A stretch of 64,000 bases of DNA, taken from assembly GCA_964512225.1 (NCBI GenBank), contig CAZEKB010000017.1, positions 1 through 64,000 of the forward strand, written 5' to 3'. The position numbers and the translations under genes were made by a program. The stretch is from CAZEKB01 sp964512225 (GTDB lineage: Bacteria; Myxococcota_A; UBA796; UBA9615). The notes beneath the pieces are model-generated. The model searched no databases, was not told the origin of the DNA, and saw nothing but the letters and a program-made list of their open reading frames with translations. Shown one piece after another: positions 25,659 through 34,545 of this stretch; the first letter of the stretch is position 1; each line of letters begins with the position of its first letter.

Positions 25659-28600
25659 TCCGGGTCTCCGAGGGCGTCGAATGCGCGCTCCAGGCGCTCG
25701 ACCGTGAGGGGCGTGGGCCTGCGCGCCGCGGGGGGCATGCGCTCGTAGGAGAGGCTCTGGGGCGTGTACTTGGTGGCCGCCTTGGCGCGCAGGAAGGCGA
25801 GGATCGCCTCGTCCGGGCCCCAGGCCGAGTCGTCGCCGGGGCGGTCGAATCGGTAGAGGTCGAACAGGACGTCTCGATATCGGCGACCGATGCCGATCCA
25901 GGCGTCCAGGTCGTCGTGCCCGCCGACCCAGAACAGGATGTAGTCCTTGAAGAGGACCTGGAAGTCCGGTCGCTGGGCGCCGCCGCTGCGGCTCCGCCCC
26001 GGTCCCGACGGGCGCGACCGGCGACGCTCGAGCGCCGCGATGCGGGCCGAGAGGTCGCCCTCGACGGCCCCCAGCAGCGACGGCGAGGGGGCCCTCCGGC
26101 GCTTCTTCGCCGTGCGCGTCGGGGGCACCGGCACGGGGGAGGCGGGCGGGGCGGCCATCATGTCGTCGAAGAGGTCGAGGAAGTCGAGCCCGTCCTCGGC
26201 GCCGAAGACCGACTCCGACTCCGACTCCGACGACACGTCCTCGGCCGCGTCCGGGAGCTCGACCTCCAGGGCGTCGTCGAGCACGGGGGGCTCGACCGGT
26301 ACCTCGGGGGGAGGAGCCGACAAGGGCGGCGGCGCCAGGGGCGGAGCGGGCGCGGCGCGAGGGGCGGCCGCGGCGGGGGGAGGAGGAGCCGGAGCGGCGG
26401 GAGGGGGCGGCGTCGGCGCGAGCAGGGCCTCGTCGGGGACCGGGGGATCGTCCAGGAACGAGGGCATCGACGGCAACGGCGACTCGTCGAACGACGAGAT
26501 CCGGTCCAGCCGGGGGGCGATCAGAGGCAGGCCCGCGTCGGCGAAGTCGACGGCCCCGGGCAACGGGACGTCCGTCGAGTCGACGGGCCCGCCCGGGGGC
26601 GTGGACAGCTCGGGCGGGATCGTGTGCTCGTCGACCGCGAACCCTTCTTCGGGGCTCCACCCCGCGCCCGCCGCGCCGAGGATCGCCGATCCCCCCAGGA
26701 ACCGCCCCTCCGCGGACCGGGGACCCGACACCGGCTCCGGGCCGGGGGGCGCGGCCTCGGGCGGGTCGGCCGCCGCGACCGGGGCGGGGACGGGCTCCGG
26801 CGGGGGGGGCGGCGGGGCCTTCTTCTTGATCTTGGGCGGCCGCTTCTTCTTCTCGGGAAGGGGCCTGCGCTCGAGCCGGTCCAGGAACGTCACGAAGAGC
26901 TCCGGCTCGAGCCCGATGTACTCGTACAGGGGCCCGTCGGTGAGGCCCGGCATGCCCGGCAGTCGACGGACGAGCACGACGCGCTTGGTCACCTCGTCCT
27001 CGAACACCGCGGCGAGCCGGTACTCCCCCGCGGCGACCTTGCGCCCCGCGATCTCGACGTCCCGCGCGTCCGGCGTCCACAGGACCGATCCCGCCGCGAT
27101 GAGCGCGTCGAGGATCCCCGAGAACGTGAGGTGACCGCTGCAGATCCCCTCGTTGTGCAGGTCCCCGTGCTCGACGACGACGCTGTGCAGCCCCAGGGGG
27201 TCGTCGGCGCTCTTCCCCGGGCGCACGCCGGGGATGTCGAGCAGGAGGCCGAGCGCGTCGCCCACGGGGGCCCCCGCGGCCTGGGTGGCGCCCCCCGTCG
27301 GGACCCGGGGATCGGGCACCGCGACGGCCGCGTAGTCGCCCGTGGCGATGCCGATGCGCAGCGCGCGGGAGAAGGGGTTGGGGCGCACCCCCCGGAACGG
27401 GCCCGGGGCCTGCTCCCGCCGCCGGAGGACGTCCTCTCGCAGGGTGATGGCGTAGCGGAGCGCGTCGAGGGGGCGGTCGAAGAGATCGAGGGTGCGACCC
27501 TCGGAGAAGGACTGCGCCGTGCCCTTCCAGGCCGCGAGGTTGCTGCGGACCGAGTACACCGCCTGCAGGCACAGGGCGGCGAAGTCGCCGTCGGACGCCG
27601 CCACGGGGGTCCGGTCGTCGAACTCCTCGCCCTCCAGGAGCATCGCGTCGACGGTGCGGCTGAAGTCGACGATCTCCACGGCCACGCACGTGCCGCGGCG
27701 CCGTCGGGGGATCAGCTCCCCGGCCCCGGCGAAGTCGATCGCGACGGCCTCCGGGACCATCGCGCGCCCCTGGAGCGACAGCAGCCCCGCCATCGTATCC
27801 ACGGGCTCCACGAACCCGCGCAGCGCGTTGAAGAAGTCCCACCGCAGGACCGCCGAGCACACGCCGAGGTAGGCGTCGAGGTCCTGCAGGACCGCCTCCG
27901 ACGTGGAGAAGCGCTTCCACACCTTCGCCGGGACCGTCTTGGGTCGCTTGGCCGGGAGGAACGCGTCGAGGTGGTGAGCGAGGTAGCGGATCGGCGCGCT
28001 CTGGAGGCACAGGAGCCACGCGATCTTCTCGCCGTGCGACGTCTCCAGGACGGAGCCGTCCGCGTCCGTCGGCTCCAGGCCGCCCGCCTTGGTCAGCACC
28101 GCCCCGCTCGCGAAGCGCTCGAAGAACCACGAGTCGCCGGGCCGCGGCTGCCCCGCGGCGTCCCGGGCGTCGGCGTCGGCGATGAGGGCCCCGAAGAAGG
28201 CGCGCAAGCCCTGCCACGTGGCGTGGTCCATGCCCTCGGGCGTGGGGAACAGGGGGCGCACGTCGAAGGCCTCGTGCAGCCCGTCGACCGGGGCGGTGAA
28301 TACGAGCGGGTTCGCGCGCAGCGCGCGGCCCAGCAGATCGGGCTTGCTGCTCCCCACCAGGGAGTCCACGGCCTGCACGGCCGCGTCCGTCCGGTCGAGG
28401 ATCCCCTGCACGACCGCCCGACGGATCCGGGCGTGGCGGGCGAGGTCGCGCTTCTCGACGCGCGCCAGCTCCTCGAGCTCGTCCGACGGCTCGTCCCACG
28501 GGTGAAAGAAGGTGGAGGTCAGCCCCGCGATGTGGAGGCGAAGGACACCCCCGAGATCGTGGGACGCGCCGGTCGCGCGAGCCCGCGCCGAGAGGTCGCC

Positions 28601-28888
28601 CACGACGCGCACGTAGGGGTCCGAGGCGGGCTCCTGCAGCTCCACGTCGCCCCCGTCCAGGACGGTGCGGAGCAGGGACGCGGCGAGGCGCTCCAAGGCC
28701 CGGGCGAGGGGCGCGGACGGGAGCACCGGATACCCGTAGACCGCGTCCTCGTCGTCGGCGAACTGCAGGCGGCGGAGCGGCGGGACCGCGTACTCGACGC
28801 CCGGGAGGAGCGCGAGGAGGTCCCCCCGGCCGGGGATGAAGCGGCACTCGCGGAGCACCAGCTCGAGGCTCTCGTCGGGGCCGATCAC
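25655..28888 (-). CDS. Large protein with a degenerate nucleotide-cyclase-like domain and Pro-rich linker
   Basis: A 1077-residue protein I cannot assign to a named family. Residues 1-390 are mainly helical and unlike anything I recognise. Residues about 398-550 follow the class III cyclase pattern: CVAVEIVDFSRTV, then FSEGRTLDLFDRPLDALRYA, then LRIGIATGDYAAV and GAPVGDALGLL. The metal-binding Asp positions are Glu and Ser-Glu-Gly, so catalysis is unlikely and a sensing or scaffold role is more probable. Residues about 690-960 are Pro/Ala/Glu-rich linker. A folded C-terminal domain (about 985-1077) ends the protein. No signal peptide is seen. The GTG start at 28888 overlaps the upstream stop (GTGA). 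Confidence 0.7.
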   Translation of the reverse strand: MIGPDESLELVLRECRFIPGRGDLLALLPGVEYAVPPLRRLQFADDEDAVYGYPVLPSAPLARALERLAASLLRTVLDGGDVELQEPASDPYVRVVGDLSARARATGASHDLGGVLRLHIAGLTSTFFHPWDEPSDELEELARVEKRDLARHARIRRAVVQGILDRTDAAVQAVDSLVGSSKPDLLGRALRANPLVFTAPVDGLHEAFDVRPLFPTPEGMDHATWQGLRAFFGALIADADARDAAGQPRPGDSWFFERFASGAVLTKAGGLEPTDADGSVLETSHGEKIAWLLCLQSAPIRYLAHHLDAFLPAKRPKTVPAKVWKRFSTSEAVLQDLDAYLGVCSAVLRWDFFNALRGFVEPVDTMAGLLSLQGRAMVPEAVAIDFAGAGELIPRRRRGTCVAVEIVDFSRTVDAMLLEGEEFDDRTPVAASDGDFAALCLQAVYSVRSNLAAWKGTAQSFSEGRTLDLFDRPLDALRYAITLREDVLRRREQAPGPFRGVRPNPFSRALRIGIATGDYAAVAVPDPRVPTGGATQAAGAPVGDALGLLLDIPGVRPGKSADDPLGLHSVVVEHGDLHNEGICSGHLTFSGILDALIAAGSVLWTPDARDVEIAGRKVAAGEYRLAAVFEDEVTKRVVLVRRLPGMPGLTDGPLYEYIGLEPELFVTFLDRLERRPLPEKKKRPPKIKKKAPPPPPPEPVPAPVAAADPPEAAPPGPEPVSGPRSAEGRFLGGSAILGAAGAGWSPEEGFAVDEHTIPPELSTPPGGPVDSTDVPLPGAVDFADAGLPLIAPRLDRISSFDESPLPSMPSFLDDPPVPDEALLAPTPPPPAAPAPPPPAAAAPRAAPAPPLAPPPLSAPPPEVPVEPPVLDDALEVELPDAAEDVSSESESESVFGAEDGLDFLDLFDDMMAAPPASPVPVPPTRTAKKRRRAPSPSLLGAVEGDLSARIAALERRRSRPSGPGRSRSGGAQRPDFQVLFKDYILFWVGGHDDLDAWIGIGRRYRDVLFDLYRFDRPGDDSAWGPDEAILAFLRAKAATKYTPQSLSYERMPPAARRPTPLTVERLERAFDALGDPE

Positions 28889-29550
28889 CGCGCGTCGCTT
28901 CCGTCGGGCTCGGCGGCCGGCGCCTCGGGGGTCTCGTCGCCGGACTCGGCGCCACCCTCGGCAGCGGGCGCGTCCTCCGCCGGGGCCTCGGCGGGCCCGG
29001 CGGGGGCGTCCTTCGTGAGGATCAGCTCGAGCATCCGCAGCTCGCCGGCGGACACGTCGAGGGGGAGCCCCAGGAGCGGGAGCCGGATCGGGCGAGGCCG
29101 CGTGAATACGATCGGATAGGGGAGCACGCGGGCGCCCCCGGTATCGACCTCGTAGACCAGGGGGTACGAGACCTCCAGCGGGTCCCCGTCGTGGCCCCCG
29201 AACTCGATGCCCGCGACCACCCTCTGGATGCACGGCTCGAGCGACTCGGGCGCCTTGCCGCGATCCACCAGGATCGAGCCCGCCTTCCCCTCCCCGTCGA
29301 TGGTGAACTCGACCGCGGCGGCGCCCTCGGGCTTCGACCGCAGCGACTCCCGGAAGCAGCCGAAGAAGCCCTCCGTGGCCTCGTGGAGGCGGTCGCGGAC
29401 CTCGTCCGACGTCAGGTAGCGATCCGTCGGCGACCCGGGCCAATCGAGCCGATCGTGGGGATCGCCCCCCATGCCCTGGGCGAGCGCCGACGTCGGGAGG
29501 CCCGCGGCCCCGAACGCCGCGACCACCAACCCGACGGCGAACCGCCTCAT
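28885..29550 (-). CDS. Exported protein with AgmX/TonB-C-like domain
   Basis: A 221-residue protein with a signal peptide (MRRFAVGLVVAAFG... ending SALAQ). The central segment FFGCFRESLRSKPEGAAA, then VEFTIDGEGKAGSILV, EPCIQRVVAGIEF and VSYPLVYE follows the pattern of the AgmX/PglI C-terminal domain (paired Cys, Gly-turn, final yPf strand), which resembles TonB-C and binds envelope partners. Here the domain stands alone in the periplasm instead of at the tip of a membrane protein. The C-terminus is Ala/Glu/Pro-rich. It overlaps the genes on both sides by ATGA and GTGA. Confidence 0.7.
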   Translation of the reverse strand: MRRFAVGLVVAAFGAAGLPTSALAQGMGGDPHDRLDWPGSPTDRYLTSDEVRDRLHEATEGFFGCFRESLRSKPEGAAAVEFTIDGEGKAGSILVDRGKAPESLEPCIQRVVAGIEFGGHDGDPLEVSYPLVYEVDTGGARVLPYPIVFTRPRPIRLPLLGLPLDVSAGELRMLELILTKDAPAGPAEAPAEDAPAAEGGAESGDETPEAPAAEPDGSDAR

Positions 29551-30470
29551 CGCTCCTCCGCCCGGAGGGTGCCCTCGACGTGCTCGGTCTGCTTGACGCG
29601 TCCGCGGAGGGTCCCGTTGGCCCGCGTGGACTCCACGGTCCGCTCCCAGTCGAAGACGAACGCGTGCCTCAGCAACGCGCGGCTGCCCCGCGCGAGGAGC
29701 ATCGATCCCGAGACGGTCCCCGTGCCCGTCAGCTTCATCGGCCGGCCGGGGTGCTTGTCCAGGCCCGTCTCGGTGATCTCCCCCCGGTACTCGATCGCGA
29801 CGCAGCCCCGGCAGTCCGCGGGGGCCTCGCCCGCCTCGAAGGCGACGATCCAGTTCTGATCGCGGGTCACGAAGGCGTCGACGGGCACCCGCACGCGGTA
29901 GGTGGACGGCACCACCCGACCCTTGCGCGGGACGTCCCGGGGGAGCCGCATGACGGTCTGGAGCAGGAGCTCGCTCACGAGGTCCCCGCCGCGCCCCGCG
30001 CCCGCCAGCCGGTCCCAGCCCGACGCGTCCAGCAGCTCGCCGCTGGGCAGGACCCGGAACGAGACGGACTTGCCCTCGAGGACGTCGGTGGACAGCCCCA
30101 CCGACTCGCCGCCGCGGGCCACGGTGCCCCGCAGGTCGACCAGCCGGGTGACCAGGCCGCTGGAGAAGTCCCGGAACACCCGCGCGAGGAGGCGCTCGAT
30201 CCGACCCTCCAGGCGGGTCTCGACCGTGCCGATGCGCGCGGTGAGCGAGGCGACGTCGAACCCCTCGGCCTCCGCCGGGAGGTGCTGCATCTCGGTCTCG
30301 ATCGTGCGCGTGAGCTCGAACGCGAAGCCCTCGATCCGGTCCTGGGGGAAGCCGTACTTCAGGCTCCTGCGCGCCGCGTCCGCGGGGCCCGCCGTAGTCG
30401 TCGCGAAGGCGAGCACGGAGAGGGTCGCGAGGAGGCCCGCGAGGGTGCGACGACGGGGGGGACGGGTCAC
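29547..30470 (-). CDS. Exported protein of unknown function, first gene of a coupled operon
   Basis: A 307-residue protein with an Arg-rich start and hydrophobic core (TLAGLLATLSVLAFA) ending near GPADA, a Sec signal. The mature part is beta-rich, with a GCVAIEYRGEITETG segment and one CxxC (DCRGC). I do not recognise it. The start is taken as GTG at 30470, which gives the correct signal; no Shine-Dalgarno is visible. Its ATGA overlap with the AgmX-like gene makes it the head of the operon 30470 to 25158. Both gene products are exported, which suggests a shared envelope task. Confidence 0.65.
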   Translation of the reverse strand: MTRPPRRRTLAGLLATLSVLAFATTTAGPADAARRSLKYGFPQDRIEGFAFELTRTIETEMQHLPAEAEGFDVASLTARIGTVETRLEGRIERLLARVFRDFSSGLVTRLVDLRGTVARGGESVGLSTDVLEGKSVSFRVLPSGELLDASGWDRLAGAGRGGDLVSELLLQTVMRLPRDVPRKGRVVPSTYRVRVPVDAFVTRDQNWIVAFEAGEAPADCRGCVAIEYRGEITETGLDKHPGRPMKLTGTGTVSGSMLLARGSRALLRHAFVFDWERTVESTRANGTLRGRVKQTEHVEGTLRAEER

Positions 30471-30849
30471 GGCGTCGGACGATACCGGGCCGCCGGTCCT
30501 CGTGCGTGAAGTACCCTTGCGGGGTCCGCCGTTCCGGAGCGTCGATGCCCCGAAAACAGCGCCGTGCCGGGCACTTCCGGCGCGTTCCTCGAGCCGAGGT
30601 TGTCCACACGTGGGGAAAACGCCGACACGTCGCACCCGAATTCGCCGACCGAGGCGCACAAAAACGCCCCGAACGGCCGATGCAGGCCGATTTCGCGAGG
30701 TGCACGGAATCCGTGCAAAGCGAGAAAAGCCGAGGAGAATCAGCGTCCAAGCGGTCTTTACCAGGGCCCGTCCACAGAGTTCTCCACAGCCCCGCCGGTG
30801 CTCAGAGGAGGGCAATCCGGAGAACCCCGCGGAATCGCAGGAGGAAACG
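30471..30849. other. Gene-free divergent region with DnaA-box-like words
   Basis: This 379-bp gap separates divergent genes. It is less GC-rich than its surroundings, with AAAA runs near 30615, 30660 and 30724. It holds TTGTCCACA (30600-30608), CCGTCCACA (30768-30776) and TTCTCCACA (30780-30788); GGGTCCACA follows at about 30865, just inside the next gene. These resemble DnaA boxes of GC-rich bacteria. No clear promoter was found for either gene, and no credible ORF. Confidence 0.4.
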
Positions 30850-31512
30850 GTGCGATCCCCAGCGGGGTCCACAGGCTTTTCAACATCCGATGGGGATTCC
30901 CTGCGCGCCGGCGTGGCGATTCTGGCGGCGGGGCGAGGCCGACGAATGGGGAGGAGCAAGCCGCTGCTCCCGTGGGGGGGAGACCTGCTCCTCGGGGCGT
31001 GGATCCGCCGGTTCCGCGACGCGGGGTTCGGGCCCGTGGCGGTCGTCTGCGGCGACGACCTCGACGCGGTGCGGGCCGCGGTCGGGGCCGACGACGACGC
31101 GCTCTGGATCACCAACCCCGACGTGGACGGGACCGGCCCCCGGGAGAGCCTGCTCCTGGCGCTGGACGCGCTGCCCGCGGACCTGCCCGCGTGGTTCACG
31201 CCCGTGGACGTGCCCGTCGTCGCGCCGGAGGTCCTCGCGGCCGTGGCGAGCGCGTACCGGGCCCGCGTCGCCGAGGGCGGCAGCCCGCTGGTGGCGCTGC
31301 CCACGTACGGAGGCCGCGACGGTCACCCGGTCCTCGCGGGCCCCGACTTCATCCGGAGGCTCTACGAGGGCGAGCCCGGCGACCGGATCGACGCGGTGTT
31401 CGCCTGGGCGACGCGGCGCCTGGTGCGGGTCCCGGTCCAGGACGAGGCCGTGCTCGGGAACATGAACCGACCGGAGGACTACGTCCGCTTCGCCACCGCC
31501 GCGAAGGCCTGA
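30850..31512 (+). CDS. MobA-like NTP transferase (molybdenum-cofactor nucleotidyltransferase type)
   Basis: A 220-residue member of the NTP_transf_3 group. The signature LAAGRGRRMGRSKPLLPWGG binds the nucleotide; VDVPVVAP carries the metal-binding Asp; GRDGHPVL is typical of MocA-like CTP:molybdopterin cytidylyltransferases. The GTG at 30850 is chosen because GGAGGA ends about five bases before it; starting at GTG 30913 would place the glycine-rich loop at the very N-terminus. No molybdenum-enzyme gene is nearby, so the substrate is open. The last 34 bp overlap the convergent BtpA gene. Confidence 0.82.
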   Translation: MRSPAGSTGFSTSDGDSLRAGVAILAAGRGRRMGRSKPLLPWGGDLLLGAWIRRFRDAGFGPVAVVCGDDLDAVRAAVGADDDALWITNPDVDGTGPRESLLLALDALPADLPAWFTPVDVPVVAPEVLAAVASAYRARVAEGGSPLVALPTYGGRDGHPVLAGPDFIRRLYEGEPGDRIDAVFAWATRRLVRVPVQDEAVLGNMNRPEDYVRFATAAKA

Positions 31513-32267
31513 GCGCGGTCCGGGTCCACCGGCGCGGTCGTGACCCCGTCGACCTTCAGCGCGGTGCCCACGATCGCGCCGTGGGCGGTCTCCAGCAGAT
31601 CCGCGACGGTCTCGACCGTCGCCCCCGACCCCACGTAGACCGGCACGGTGCCGGCGGCCACCGCGACCTCCGCGAGCAGGGCCCTCGAGACCGGCCGACC
31701 GGTGCCGGAGCCGGTGACGATGACGGCGTCGGCCAGCCCCCGGTGGACCAGGTCGCCGACCTCCTCCACGGCGGGCCGCGGGGGGCCCAGCGAGGTCGAG
31801 TGCTTCACGGCGACGTCCGCCCACACCGCGACGTCCGCGCCCCAGGCGGACCGGAGGCGGAGGGTCTCCCACGCGCGCCCCTGGATCAGCCCCTGGTCCG
31901 TGACCCGCGCGCCGGTGTGTACGTTGACGCGGATGGCCGAGGCGCCCGCCGCCGTCGCCACGGCCAGGGCCGCCCGCGCGTCGTTCCGGAGGACGTTGAC
32001 GCCGAGGGCGACGCGCGCGGGGAGGAGACGGCGGAGGTCGCTCGCGACCCGCGTCATGGCCGCCACCGTCACGTCGGGGACCGCCCCGGGGTGGAAGGGG
32101 ACGTCCCCGTAGTTCTCCACGAAGACGCCGTCGAAGCCCGCGGCCGCGAGCACCTCCGCGTCCACCAGCGCGCGGCGGAGCGTCTCTTCGAGGGGGCGGG
32201 CGTTCGGGGCTCCGGGCAGCGGCCCGAGGTGCACCATCCCGACCAGCCTGGGTGACGGACGCGGCAC
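31479..32267 (-). CDS. BtpA/SgcQ family TIM-barrel protein
   Basis: A 262-residue protein of the BtpA family, identified by GMVHLGPLPGAP at the start, FDGVFVENYGDVPF, VALGVNVLRNDA and DAVIVTGSGTG near the phosphate-binding end. BtpA was linked to photosystem I stability in cyanobacteria; SgcQ lies in a sugar-phosphate operon of E. coli, so the general role is uncertain. It starts with GTG at 32267; an internal ATG at 32237 would remove part of the first strand. No partner gene is evident. Confidence 0.85.
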   Translation of the reverse strand: MPRPSPRLVGMVHLGPLPGAPNARPLEETLRRALVDAEVLAAAGFDGVFVENYGDVPFHPGAVPDVTVAAMTRVASDLRRLLPARVALGVNVLRNDARAALAVATAAGASAIRVNVHTGARVTDQGLIQGRAWETLRLRSAWGADVAVWADVAVKHSTSLGPPRPAVEEVGDLVHRGLADAVIVTGSGTGRPVSRALLAEVAVAAGTVPVYVGSGATVETVADLLETAHGAIVGTALKVDGVTTAPVDPDRAQAFAAVAKRT

Positions 32268-32287
32268 GCCTGCTGTATAGCAGCAGC

Positions 32288-33718
32288 GTGTTCCATGGAT
32301 CCCTCGGCGCGGTGGTCGCGGCGGACGCCGTCGCGGCGGCCCCGGTCGACGTCGCGACGGCCCCCGTCGACGTCGCGATCGAGCTCCGGCGTCGGGTGGC
32401 TCGGGACGCCCTGCTGGACCCGTTCGGGTGGGTCGGGCTCGCGGTCGTCGCCCTGGTGTTGCACGGCATGGTCGCCGACGCCGCCGTCGATCCCGGACGG
32501 ACGGCCGCCGTCGCCGTCGCCGTGCTGGGGGTGCTCGCCACCGTGTCCCACCGCACAGCCGACTTCCTGCTCTTCGGGATGCAGGAGAACGACTTCCTCC
32601 GCACCCAGCCGCTGGGGCCCCGCGGGCTGCTCCGGGTGCGCGCCGCCGAACTGGGCTGGTGGTCGATGCCGACGCGGCTGCTGGCCGCCGCCTGCGGGTT
32701 CGGGCTCGCCGGAGCGGTCGGCGCCGGGGCCTTGTTCGTCGCCGGCACGGCCCTCGATCGGGCCGCGCTGAGGGCGGCGATCGCCCTGCGGGATCGGTTC
32801 GGAGCGGGCGCCCCGCGGATCGGCGGCGCGGGCGCGGCGGCGGCGGTCGTCGCCCTGCTCGCGGTCCCGACGGGACTCGCCCTGCCGCCCGGGGCGTCCG
32901 CGACGACGCTCGTCCTGGGCGTGGCCGCGGCGGTGGGGGGGCTCGGCCTCCTGGGCGGCCGGGGCGTCGACGCGACCTTCGACGCTCGGTACGCCCGCGC
33001 CGCCTCGGCGGCGTCCTCCGTGGGCCGCCTCGCCCTCCGTCGGGTGTGGCCGGTCCTCGATCGTCTCGTCCCCCTGCCCGCCCCGATCCGCGCCCGCTGG
33101 CTCCGCGACGTGGCCCTGCTGCTCCGGGGATGGGACGGCCGGGGCCTGTTCCTGCTCGCGCTGTCCCCCCTGGCGGGCGTGGTCCTCGCGGGCGAGCTCC
33201 AGGGGCACCTTCGCCCCGAAGCGCTGCTGTGGCGCGTCCTCCAGGCCGCCGCCCTGGGCGGGGCCGCGGTGGCGTACGCGGTGGGCCCCGGGGTCCACGT
33301 CCTGCGGAACCGGGCCATGGTGTGGGAGCGGACCGCCCCGCGACCCGGCCGGCGCGCGACGATCTCGGCGCACGCCTACGCGGCCACGTTCGCGCTCCTG
33401 CACGCCGGGACCATCCTCGCGACCGCCGCCCTGGCCGACGGTGGACGCCACGGCGGGGCGGTCCTCGGGGTCGCCCCCGCGGTGCTCGCGCTCGAGCTGG
33501 CGATGGCCCACTACACCGTCGCGTACGCCCTCACGCGCACCGCGGGGCGGCGCGTCGCGGGCGAGACGACCCTGGCGTTCGCGCTGCCGGTCGTGGCCGT
33601 GGCCGTGGCCGGGGTGTCCCTGGTCCACCCCTTCTTGGGTCTGGTCTACTTCGCGGGCACCGCGGGCATGTACGCCCGCGGCGTCGACCGCTACGAGGCG
33701 GTGGAGGTGACCTGGTGA
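32288..33718 (+). CDS. ABC exporter membrane subunit (predicted)
   Basis: A roughly 476-residue, very hydrophobic protein with about ten predicted membrane segments (for example WVGLAVVALVLHGMV, AVAVAVLGVLATV, VALLAVPTGLALP, FALPVVAVAVAGVSLV). It matches no family I can name, but it overlaps the following ABC ATPase gene by GTGA, so it is almost certainly its transmembrane partner. Two GTG starts are possible, 32288 and 32252; the first avoids overlap with the divergent BtpA gene. CTGCT/AGCAG around a TATA lies just upstream. The transported molecule is unknown. Confidence 0.7.
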   Translation: MFHGSLGAVVAADAVAAAPVDVATAPVDVAIELRRRVARDALLDPFGWVGLAVVALVLHGMVADAAVDPGRTAAVAVAVLGVLATVSHRTADFLLFGMQENDFLRTQPLGPRGLLRVRAAELGWWSMPTRLLAAACGFGLAGAVGAGALFVAGTALDRAALRAAIALRDRFGAGAPRIGGAGAAAAVVALLAVPTGLALPPGASATTLVLGVAAAVGGLGLLGGRGVDATFDARYARAASAASSVGRLALRRVWPVLDRLVPLPAPIRARWLRDVALLLRGWDGRGLFLLALSPLAGVVLAGELQGHLRPEALLWRVLQAAALGGAAVAYAVGPGVHVLRNRAMVWERTAPRPGRRATISAHAYAATFALLHAGTILATAALADGGRHGGAVLGVAPAVLALELAMAHYTVAYALTRTAGRRVAGETTLAFALPVVAVAVAGVSLVHPFLGLVYFAGTAGMYARGVDRYEAVEVTW

Positions 33719-34497
33719 TCGTCGTCGAGGGCGTGGAGAAGTCGTACGGCGACACGCGCGCGCTCGCGGGCGTCTCGTTCACCGTCCGCCCCGGCGAGGT
33801 GTTCGGGCTGCTGGGAGCGAACGGCGCGGGCAAGACGACGCTGAACCGCTGCATCGCGACGTTGATCCGGCCGGACGCGGGCCGCATCGAGGTGGCCGGC
33901 GCCGACACGGACACCGACCCCGACGGCGTCCGCGCCGCCCTGGGTTACCTCGCCGAGTTCCCACAGCTCTACCCGTCGCTCTCGGCCGACGAGTTCCTCC
34001 GGTTCGCGGGCGGCCTCCGGGGGCTCGGGGGCCCCGATCTGGCCGCGCGGATCGACCGCTGGCTCGAGCTGTTCGAGCTGACGAACGCGCGAGGCCGCCC
34101 CCTCAAGGGCTTCAGCCAGGGGATGCTGCGCAAGACCGCCCTCGCCGCGGCCCTGCTCGCCGAGCCGAAGGTGGTGCTCCTCGACGAGCCCACGAACGGC
34201 CTGGATCCGCCGTCGGTGTACCTGTTTCGACGGGTGATCGAGGGCCTGCGGGAGCGCGGCGACACCGTCCTGCTCTCGTCCCACGTGCTGCCGTTCGTGG
34301 CCAAGGTGTGCGACCGCATCGGCATCCTCGCGGGCGGTCGGCTCGAGGCCGTCGGCACCCTGGACGAGCTCCGCGCGACCGCCGAGCTCCCGGACGCGGA
34401 CCTGGAGCGCCTGTTCCTGCACTTCTCGGGCCTCGACGAAGAGCTGCTCGGCCGCCTCGCCGACGCCGGTCTGCCCGGGGACGAGCCCGCCGGCTAG
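33715..34497 (+). CDS. ABC transporter ATP-binding protein (ABC-2 type)
   Basis: A 260-residue ATPase. Walker A is GANGAGKTT (Lys40); the signature is FSQGM, the variant usual in ABC-2 drug and polysaccharide exporters; Walker B is VVLLDEPTNGLD; the switch His is in LSSHVL. A 40-residue helical C-terminal extension follows. GGAGGT precedes the GTG start, which overlaps the permease stop. With the upstream membrane protein it forms a two-gene exporter. About 50 bp separate it from the convergent acyltransferase gene. Confidence 0.92.
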   Translation: MIVVEGVEKSYGDTRALAGVSFTVRPGEVFGLLGANGAGKTTLNRCIATLIRPDAGRIEVAGADTDTDPDGVRAALGYLAEFPQLYPSLSADEFLRFAGGLRGLGGPDLAARIDRWLELFELTNARGRPLKGFSQGMLRKTALAAALLAEPKVVLLDEPTNGLDPPSVYLFRRVIEGLRERGDTVLLSSHVLPFVAKVCDRIGILAGGRLEAVGTLDELRATAELPDADLERLFLHFSGLDEELLGRLADAGLPGDEPAG

Positions 34498-34545
34498 GGG
34501 CGCCCCGGAAGATCCTTCAGCACCCCGCCGGTGCCGCCGGGGAGG

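Noticed and set aside
34498..34545. Intrinsic terminator between the ABC ATPase and the acyltransferase
   Set aside because: The CCGCCGG/CCGGGG words do not form a clean stem and no U-run is present.
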